64,000 nucleotides of DNA from Arbacia lixula (lineage: Eukaryota; Echinodermata; Echinoidea; Arbacioida; Arbaciidae): assembly GCA_963669155.1 (NCBI GenBank), contig OZ022584.1:9918639-9982638 (forward strand), written 5' to 3'. The notes beneath the pieces are model-generated. The model had not been told where the DNA came from. It saw only the letters and a program-made list of their open reading frames with translations, and made no database searches. Both the position numbers and the translations under genes were made by a program. Shown here in pieces: positions 56,411 to 64,000 of this stretch. Position 1 is the stretch's first letter. Each line of letters begins with the position of its first letter.

Positions 56411-57424
56411 GGTTTAATTAAACTTATGCGTGCTATATACTGCTGCTCTAAACTAGGGATTTTGTGTTTTACCGAAGTCACATGTGGCTTACAAAGGGTT
56501 ATACACCTCCCTTTTCTTCCCCTCTTTTCCGTCTTTAAGACAAACCACAATAGGATATATCGCCTTGCCATGAATTTGTGTCATTCTCTATAGCTATCAT
56601 ATCTGCATGCATGCTTATGAAACTGAAAGTGGTGGACTGAGAAGGAGAGGCTTATATTGCGAAGTTATTACATTTTCCTTCCGGGCCCATTTTACTTGTT
56701 AAAATCAGACTTAGGCATAAAGCTTGCAAAAATCATGATAATCCTGAAATAATTTCTTTTAACAGCACGTTCAGATGCGAGGAATTTACAGGAGAATACA
56801 TCGTAGTTAGCCTACGGAGCAGCCTCTATGAACATGACTCTTTGTGTGGTATTACACACAAATCCCACGGGGTAACAGTTTATTTGTCACAGAAATGGTT
56901 AATAAATACGATTCCCAGGGGTTTACATCTTTACTACCACAATGTGGCCATCCATATTAAATCACGATAGGGTCTAAATTTATTTGAGTTCCACGTGAGT
57001 TTCAACAGAGTTATCTTATATATTTAGGGGAGGCCCCTTATTTGTTCGCAACTACCTAATGAAAAATCCTGAGACGGGATTACGAAGTGAAAATGACGCG
57101 AGAGTTGAAGCTGAGAAAATTCCTTAAAAATAAAGATGAAAAAACGTAAAAATGAATAGTGTCGATGCCTCGAGTAAAGACTAGCGCCAAGGTCCGCACT
57201 ACATGTACCATACACGCATACAAAGTATCATGTGCATGTGTACGTGGCCGGTGTCACGTAGAGCAAACTATGACCCGGCAAAGATTTCAAGTGCAGGCAG
57301 TGAAGGAGCCGAATGCATTGCATGTTTAACATAGTTCAACACAGTTAAATACTTGCGCCAATTAAGGGGCATAGTAAGATAAGCGATTCTTGTTATCTGA
57401 TCGTTTCAAAATCAGAGACAAATC

Positions 57425-58072
57425 ATGGCAAACACGGCCACCCAGCGACACAGCAGACAGCAGCGTAAACAGGGAGGTATGTCGGCAGCGGTACGAGCGC
57501 GGTTTTCAGATAATTCCGGTGGGTCCCGCGAAAATTCCACTGGAAATGGGCAAAAACCTCGTAAAAGAGATGCTCCAACAGCATCTAAAAACTTCACAAT
57601 GTTTCTCTTGACATCACTCCTCGTCATTGTGCCGCTAATGTACATGTGGTATCAACATGTTCTACGTTCTGCCGTCACAACTCCTCTGAGTGCTCCACGA
57701 ACCATAGCGGTTGACGCCAGTTCCGCTGCCCGGAGTCCCGGCCGATTTTGGGGTACCTACCGGCCCGGCGTGTACTTTGGAATGAAGACACGATCGAAAG
57801 AGTCACCCGTTGCAGGGTTGATGTGGTTTCAGCAACCGCAAGGCCAATCGCAAACACAGAATCCAGATCTGAAGATACGGCATTCTTGCGAGCAAGGAGA
57901 TGGGCTGGAACGATACGGATGGATGGAGCATGATGGAGCGAACTTTGGAGTGCAAGACATTATTGATGGGCCTCTGCAGCTCAAAACAGCTTTTGCGAAA
58001 CGAGAAGGTGGCTTACATGGAGGAGACTGGTCTGCATCTGTATCTGTGCGCTATAAGGAAGGAATCAATGCT
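57425..58072 (+). CDS. MOGS: MOGS exon 1
   Basis: 216 codons from ATG (AAATCATGG, A at -3) to the donor GCT|GTAAGT. Encodes the cytosolic tail, membrane anchor and N-terminal beta-rich region ending HGGDWSASVSVRYKEGINA. Confidence 0.95.
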
Positions 58073-60444
58073 GTAAGTTGAAGTGCAATACCACAATGAC
58101 AAAAAATAATGTTACCAGTAATGTAATTGGAAATTGATTCAGCATTTGTATAATAGTTTTGAATGTAAGCTCCTGGTCCTGGCTCTGCTCCTCCAAAACC
58201 TGCATGATCTAACAAGTTAGACCTCATCGCTGGTTCATGTATGTATACATAAGTATGGGACATGGACTATAACAAATAGGTTTATGTTGTCTTTAGATAA
58301 TACTGTACACACATTTCTAAATAAAAAAGTAACAAAATGTAATGTGGAAAAATTTCAAGACTTCACTAACCATAAGCCTGTCTACAGTCAGCCCATAAAA
58401 CAGAGGCATCAGCATTTAATGAACTGTGGGAAAAACAGCTCAATAATAGTCAAAGAAATAATTGTATTTACTAGTCAACTACCGTCTTAGCCTGCCCGTC
58501 TAATTATGTGTGTTCTCCGTACTTCTCTATGTTCCGCAGACGAAGGAGAAGAAGGTGATCAGCCTTCTGTTCTACTTTGCACTGGATGGTCAGGGAGAGG
58601 TGGAGCCAATCATCCAGGGAGGTCAGCTAACGGGCATCAGGGGGACCACTGATCAGCTGGGCCACTTCTTTGTCAAGTTCCCTCAGACCAGTAAAGTCAG
58701 GATGAACAACTACCTTGTGTCCTACACCCCTGGTCTTCATGCCATCAAGGACCTGGTCCTGCAACGTTTGAAGTACTTCACCTACAAGAAACAAACCCGT
58801 CTGATTGGTCTGATCGGAGATGACCATCAGACGGTCGCCACATCCAAAGAAAAGAAACCAAATCTTGTTGTGTACCAGGTTACCGTGACTCCCCCATATA
58901 TCATGGACGTTGTATTTGAGTCGGGGAGCATCACAGACAGGGGGACGGAATTAGCTGGGGCAGAGTTGACGAGCCTGATACAGAGGCGCAGTGATGAGTT
59001 TGGCAGAAAGTTTGAGGAGAAGTTTGGGCTAACAGAGAAAGGGTACTCACCTTCCGAGGTGAAGTTTGCAAAGGCGACTATGAGTAATGTGATTGGGGGG
59101 ATTGGCTACTTCTACGGAAGGTCGATAGTGAAGTCCAAGTACACTGCTGAGCCAGTGCTGTACTGGGAAGCCCCTCTTTATACTGCTGTGCCTTCCAGAT
59201 CTTTCTTTCCAAGGGGCTTTCTTTGGGACGAGGGGTTCCATAATCTCCTGATCAGTAAGTGGGACCCGTACATCAGCACTGACATCATCGGTCACTGGCT
59301 AGACCTGATGAATGCGGATGGGTGGATCCCTCGAGAGCAGATCCTGGACGCTGAGGCCAGGAGCAAAGTGCCTGCCGAGTTTGTGGTTCAGCACGACTCC
59401 AACGCCAATCCACCAACCTTCTTCCTGTCCCTGCAGACTATTTTGAGGGACGCATCGTCGGCCGCCCCTAAAGAAGAGTTTGTCTCCTTCCTAAAGCATG
59501 TCTACCCTCGACTGCAGACATGGTACCAATGGTTCAACACCACCCAGCAAGGGCCTCTACCAACATCGTACCAGTGGAAGGGGCGGAATGAGACCACGAA
59601 TCGCGAACTCAATCCTAAGACGCTGACCTCTGGGTTTGACGACTACCCACGGTCTTCTCACCCTTCCAGCGAGGAGAGGCACATTGATTTGCGATGCTGG
59701 ATGGCACTGGCCTCCAATGTCATGGTAGAGATAGGAAAAACCATTGGCGCACCATACGCAGAATATGAAAAGACTCTTCGAGTTTTAACGGATAACGCCC
59801 TCCTGGAGAAACTCCACTGGTCTCCCAAGGCGAAGATGTTCAGTGACTATGGCAACCACACAACTCGCGTTGTCTTGGAAAGACAGAGACCTCCGCCCCC
59901 TAGACCCGGTCAGCCTCCCGTGCGAATGCCACACCTGGAGATGGTGCGTGTCGTCAAGTCAAAGACGGGGCCATCCAATAAGTTTGTCAACTCCTTTGGC
60001 TACGTCAGCCTCTTTCCCTTTCTCCTGCAGATCATTGACCCAGATTCAGACAAACTGGGAAAGACCCTCGTGGACATGAAGGACCCCAAGATGCTATGGA
60101 CCAAGTACGGTCTGCGGTCTCTGTCAGAGACCGACCCCCTCTACAAGAAATACAACACAGAACATGATGCGCCTTACTGGCGTGGGGCAGTCTGGATCAA
60201 CATCAACTATCTCTCAGTTCGAGCGTTGCACCACTACGCTAATGTACCTGGTCCTTACGCCAATACAGCAAGGGAGATGTACACAGAATTGAGGGAAAAC
60301 CTGATTAGTAATATCATTAAGCAATATAATAAGTCGGGGTATGTGTGGGAGAACTATAATGATGTCACAGGCAAGGGTCAAGGGTCACACCCCTTCACTG
60401 GCTGGTCTTCTCTTGTTGTTTTGATGATGTCAGAAAATTATTAA
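57425..60444 (+). CDS. MOGS: Mannosyl-oligosaccharide glucosidase (glucosidase I, GH63), two exons
   Basis: Join 57425-58072 and 58540-60444: 850 codons plus TAA, close to the 837 aa of human MOGS. It removes the outermost alpha-1,2-glucose from Glc3Man9GlcNAc2 on nascent glycoproteins in the ER, the first trimming step before the calnexin cycle. Type II membrane topology: basic cytosolic tail (RQQRKQ, KPRKR), membrane anchor about 57-77 (MFLLTSLLVIVPLMYMWY), lumenal domain after. Family blocks: GTYRPGVYFGMKTRS; FFPRGFLWDEGFH (438-450); SGFDDYPR with D583/D584, one being the expected acid; ERHIDLRCW (595-603), the glucosidase I substrate-binding signature (human ERHLDLRCW); APYWRGAVWININY; WENYN with E820 as expected base; GWSSLVVLMMSE at the end. 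The split falls in phase 0 at INA|TKEKK. No damage seen. Confidence 0.97.
58073..58539 (+). other. MOGS: MOGS intron
   Basis: 467-nt GT-AG intron, AT-rich, no embedded repeat noticed. Confidence 0.9.
58540..60444 (+). CDS. MOGS: MOGS exon 2 (catalytic domain)
   Basis: Starts after ATGTTCCGCAG with ACG and continues TKEKKVISLLFYFALDGQ. Contains the whole (alpha/alpha)6 catalytic domain in one exon. An upstream ATG at 58510 belongs to the intron and is not used. Confidence 0.95.
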   Translation, partial: TKEKKVISLLFYFALDGQGEVEPIIQGGQLTGIRGTTDQLGHFFVKFPQTSKVRMNNYLVSYTPGLHAIKDLVLQRLKYFTYKKQTRLIGLIGDDHQTVATSKEKKPNLVVYQVTVTPPYIMDVVFESGSITDRGTELAGAELTSLIQRRSDEFGRKFEEKFGLTEKGYSPSEVKFAKATMSNVIGGIGYFYGRSIVKSKYTAEPVLYWEAPLYTAVPSRSFFPRGFLWDEGFHNLLISKWDPYISTDIIGHWLDLMNADGWIPREQILDAEARSKVPAEFVVQHDSNANPPTFFLSLQTILRDASSAAPKEEFVSFLKHVYPRLQTWYQWFNTTQQGPLPTSYQWKGRNETTNRELNPKTLTSGFDDYPRSSHPSSEERHIDLRCWMALASNVMVEIGKTIGAPYAEYEKTLRVLTDNALLEKLHWSPKAKMFSDYGNHTTRVVLERQRPPPPRPGQPPVRMPHLEMVRVVKSKTGPSNKFVNSFGYVSLFPFLLQIIDPDSDKLGKTLVDMKDPKMLWTKYGLRSLSETDPLYKKYNTEHDAPYWRGAVWININYLSVRALHHYANVPGPYANTAREMYTELRENLISNIIKQYNKSGYVWENYNDVTGKGQGSHPFTGWSSLVVLMMSENY

Positions 60445-62510
60445 TCGTGATATTTTGTAACATCATTTGCATTTGAAGTTCTACTCTTTTCCTAATTTGG
60501 GATCGTCCATTTTTCGGATCTCTTCCTTCATAAGGAAAAGGAAAGATGATAAGGATAATTATCTAATTATGATAAGGAACTGGATCTGAAGATGAACACA
60601 GAATAGATCACAAAATTCTATCTTTGAAATAATTTTAAGACTGCTGAAACAAATGCCTCACAAAAGAAATATCGCACTTGGCAACCAGACCTGCTATTCA
60701 AACCATTCATTGTCTGTGCCTGATATAATTATGTACAGTGTATGGTGCATCTCTGAGAAGAGTTTATGGAGGAACTTCAATTAGATTTTTGGTATTGTAT
60801 CATTGATAATACATGTAATTGTAAGCTTCAAGAAATATAAACTATGCCTTTTCACTTTGCACTCCACCTTCAGATCTATTCACAAAATCATAACCAAACA
60901 GTCCTTTTTAGGAATTCACATTGCAACAAGTTTAGCACCCGCCCCACCCCATCTCCCCTTTCAAGAAAGGAGTAAGGAATGATAAAAATGATAAATGAGG
61001 TCAAAATCTGACAGAAATCAAACAATTATCATATCTATCCTGATTGGTAATGGTTCTGTCAGTGAGCAGATTACTTTTTTTTCCTATTCAGAACTTACAG
61101 AAGGCATTCTGATTTAAATCATGCTATTCATTAAAATGTAAATTTAACGAAATTAATCAATTGCGTAGGTAAATCCTGATACTTTTTTTGTGGTGGCGCA
61201 ATGCTAATGATGAATGTATTATGGAATTATTTTTACAAAATATATTTGACTGGTATTTTCAAAACTGTTTCTGAAGATCTGATAATTTAAAGACATGCTT
61301 GATTAAGTACATAGTGTATTGCTCCATATCCTTGTCAAAGGTAGAATTGAGTTAACAGGAACATATTTCATCTTCCCCAAACTTATACATGTATTTCATC
61401 ACAAAATTGACAAGAAATACTCATGTGTACCAGTACCACATTGATATGAGTGAGTTGCTTAGATTGTGATTTTCTTAGGGTCTGCAGGGAGTTAAGTAAT
61501 TGATACACAGTTAATGGGATATGGGACTGGAAAATTGGACTGAGGGTACTAAATTTTAATTGGACTGGAAATTGGACTTTTGGGATGGGAGTATGGGAGT
61601 CTAACAATTAACAACAAAACTTGATCTGTTATAGTATATTATTATGTTTTAATTTCTTTCTTTTTGTTTAAACTTTCTATGTTTAAATTTAAGTGTGGAC
61701 TTAAGTTGGGGATTGTTTTTTTTCTGCTGCTCATCCCCCTTTTCATGTTTTTCTTAATATAATTTTTTCTTCTGTGTCCTGCTCTTATTTGGCCCGGAGA
61801 TTAGTCACATGCTCTTTGTCCTCTGTGGAATGCTGCATTTTCTAGTGCTTAAACATGTAGTGTGTTCATGAAATTCTTATCTACACGTCTTTCCTGCTTA
61901 CTGTATCCTACCATGTCATATGATACACACTTGTGTCATAAATTTGATACTACATACTCATAAAAATGGTTTCAATTGAATCTCATATTTTGGAGGGCGT
62001 GAAGTTTTGAGCCATCAAGTACAGAAAGGGCTTGGATCATGTCGGTTCAAGTAAGGATTGGTTTCAATACATTTCTCCTCCATTAGTGTGTATTCGGTGC
62101 TTGTAATGTGATTCTTTCATGAAGTTTGATTAAGGGTAATAAAGCAACATGGCCACTTCGGCTGTTAAGTTTGTTTCATTAGCAATATATCACAAGTGAC
62201 TTTTAACATGGTTGAAATACAAGTTACCAGTTGTATTGGGGATATTAACAGTTAATTGATGTCGATATTTGGGATACAGAATAGTTTTAACAATAATGCA
62301 CTTGCAAGTTCATTGCACATGTAGATCTGTTTAATCTGATGAAATGAAAAGAGATCTTGATTGTAGTTACTTTGTACAGTTATACCTTTATGATTCAACC
62401 CTTGCTATGGAAGTCAGATTGCTGCTTTGTAGGATCTGTGTATTGTGTGTATGAGTACAAGTACAACTACGCCAAACACATAGTTGAAGGAGAAATAACG
62501 ATTGTACATG
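60445..62510 (+). other. MOGS 3' UTR and flank
   Basis: AT-rich. ATTAAA at 61130-61135 and AATAAA at 62138-62143 are possible poly(A) signals. No further exon seen. Confidence 0.55.
62138..62143 (+). terminator. MOGS: Candidate MOGS poly(A) signal
   Basis: First AATAAA after the MOGS stop on this strand, 1.7 kb downstream, followed by TTAAGTTTGTTTC. Confidence 0.4.
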
Positions 62511-62736
62511 TACACTACAGCTCAAAGGAATTGGCACAGGTAAAGGGAAAGGGAAGGAGCCGCAATTTTGAACCGCGGTATATTTTGTCCAGTTCAGCAT
62601 GAAACACATGATGCATTTTAGGCTAAAGCATCATGTTTCATGCCGAACTGGACAAAATATACAGCAGTTTAAAACTGCTCCTTCCCTTTCTTCCCTTTCC
62701 CTTTACCCGATGCCAATTCCTTTGAGCTGTGGTGCA
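62511..62736 (-). mobile_element. Hairpin MITE family F, copy 6
   Basis: TA + CACTACAGCTCAAAGGAATT ... GAGCTGTGGTG followed by CA (decayed). Loop TTTTAGGCTAAAGCAT is in the copy 2 and 4 orientation. Confidence 0.88.
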
Positions 62737-64000
62737 GTACCATACACTGTATATGACATGTAGCAAATCACTTCAAGAGTTGAGTCAAATTGGACAAGTC
62801 ATGGAGATGTTAGAGTAATTGAAATATGACCACTCCTAAAATTGGCAACATATTGACTCAGAATGACATTCATCCTATATGTTCAAAACACCTCTAATCC
62901 CTTCTTAACTCAAACACTTGATACAAATTGTGGAGTTTGAAATATAGATAGAGAACAGCTTGAATGAGCATTTTGTTTCTAGACATGAACGTTAATGGCA
63001 TTTTTGCACGAAATACGTAGAGAAACGTCCTTAACCGTGATGGCCTTGTTCTCCAGTTTTGCGCATTTGAAATATTGTTAATCATGTTTTCTCCTTGCCC
63101 AAGTTTATTTAAACTTGCCTCAAGCTATTTATCATGTGTTCTGCTTTCATTCACTGCAAATTCATATTATGGTTATTTGCTGGTTGGTAAATAGCATGAT
63201 TGGTTTTGGGGAGAAAAATGCACCAGCTGACAAAAATGTACCATGTTGGTATGATTTAATCATAGCCACTGTGAATTAATTGTCATTGAGGGGTCAGTGA
63301 CTTTGACATTGTCTCTCTGTTGACATATAAATGACCAACATGAATATGGTGCAAATGTGTGTTGATCGCCAGCAGCTAGTCTCGTTACCAGGTTGTTGAA
63401 CATTTCTGATCCCAACTGACAAACAGAGTCTAGTACTCTAAGACTAGTCACTGTATCATTCTCCTCTTTTCTGAGTCCGTCCCTGTTTGGCAGAGCAGGA
63501 GAAGAAATTAAGAATGATTAGTCTACTGCAGCCAGATTCCTTTATTGAAAAATGTTGTTTTAGAAATGCCCAAATGCCTGGAAGCGAGGTTAAACACAGT
63601 GACATCAGGTCTATGGTGAAATAGAGTTTGATTCCATGTGGGACATGTTATCTCAAGTTCAGGGTTAGTGTGATTGTGGTATCAAATAATCCTAGTCTTG
63701 GCAGGATTCCTTGGTGAAGAATAAAGTTCATCCTGTGACTTGCAGACCCAAAGCTAATGCAAGAATAGAAGTCAACATATGTCAATATTAAAGCTACTGG
63801 AGTCGAGTCATTAGACAGTTTTAAAGTGCAATTGTGTGGTTATCTACATAAGTGGAAACATGCTTCGTGCTTATCATTGATTGACTGTACTGCATGATTA
63901 AGGATGTATTCAGTGTTTCTATTTGATTAAGAGAACACTGTAATAAAATCTTGTAATCTCTAAAATACCCACTTGGAATTTATTTATGATTGTGGAGTCA
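62737..64000. other. Intergenic right edge
   Basis: AT-rich; AATAAA at 63942-63947. No gene recognised. It may contain the terminal UTR of an unseen gene. Confidence 0.35.

Larger units (their letters stand above)
54224..57424. other. PWWP2-MOGS head-to-head intergenic region
   Basis: Holds both presumed promoters, a C/A homopolymer pair (55241-55268), repeat family C copy (55270-55403) and hairpin G copy 2 (56267-56410). The remainder is AT-rich with no gene recognised. Confidence 0.6.

Noticed and set aside
57235..57265. ER-stress element upstream of MOGS (ACGTGGC, TCACGTAG)
   Set aside because: The required CCAAT-N9-CCACG arrangement is absent; isolated ACGTG cores are too common.
58510..58539. 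Alternative MOGS start ATG in the intron
   Set aside because: It lies upstream of the exon 2 acceptor and would omit the membrane anchor; the 57425 start gives full-length homology.
13279..62736. CRISPR-like array from the repeated hairpins
   Set aside because: Copies are 3-18 kb apart, TA-flanked and in a eukaryotic genome; they are MITEs.

Overview
This window is nuclear DNA from an animal, most likely a marine invertebrate deuterostome of echinoderm type. The evidence is three recognisable metazoan genes with GT-AG introns, moderate AT-richness, many short foldback DNA transposons, long CT/CA microsatellites, poly-G/C tracts and a strong excess of TACATGTA-like words. The clade is inferred from these features and was not tested. 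There is no bacterial operon, phage, CRISPR array, rRNA or recognisable tRNA.

Layout: (1) 715-11739, plus strand: the last twelve coding exons (506 codons) of a gene resembling SLF2/FAM178, the metazoan Nse6-like loader of the SMC5/6 complex. Its 5' part lies upstream of the window. (2) 11740-49650: about 38 kb without a convincing protein-coding gene. It is dominated by non-autonomous DNA transposons: a ~220-bp TA-flanked hairpin family (5 of its 6 copies lie here), a Tc1/Sleeping Beauty-like element, two pogo/Tigger-like elements, TTAA-flanked elements, and several other foldback families. (3) 49671-54223, minus strand: a complete two-coding-exon PWWP2A/B-type gene (574 aa, C-terminal PWWP domain) with a probable extra intron in its 3' UTR. 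(4) 57425-60444, plus strand: a complete two-exon MOGS gene (glucosidase I, GH63, 850 aa). PWWP2 and MOGS are head to head with 3.2 kb between start codons. (5) 60445-64000: MOGS 3' flank with poly(A) signals and the sixth hairpin copy.

The three genes act in unrelated processes: SMC5/6 recruitment, H2A.Z/H3K36me3 chromatin reading, and N-glycan trimming in the ER. Their adjacency does not suggest a pathway. No obviously new enzymatic or defence system is visible. The most informative unexplained material is in the repeats. A TTAA target duplication can be read directly against an uninterrupted copy of the host repeat. A six-copy hairpin family can be oriented by its loop. Microsatellite or simple repeats sit at splice acceptors. 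A large element carries dense subterminal GCGTT/CTCGC motifs. The SLF2-like acidic C-terminus appears to continue, decayed and in another frame, into its 3' UTR.
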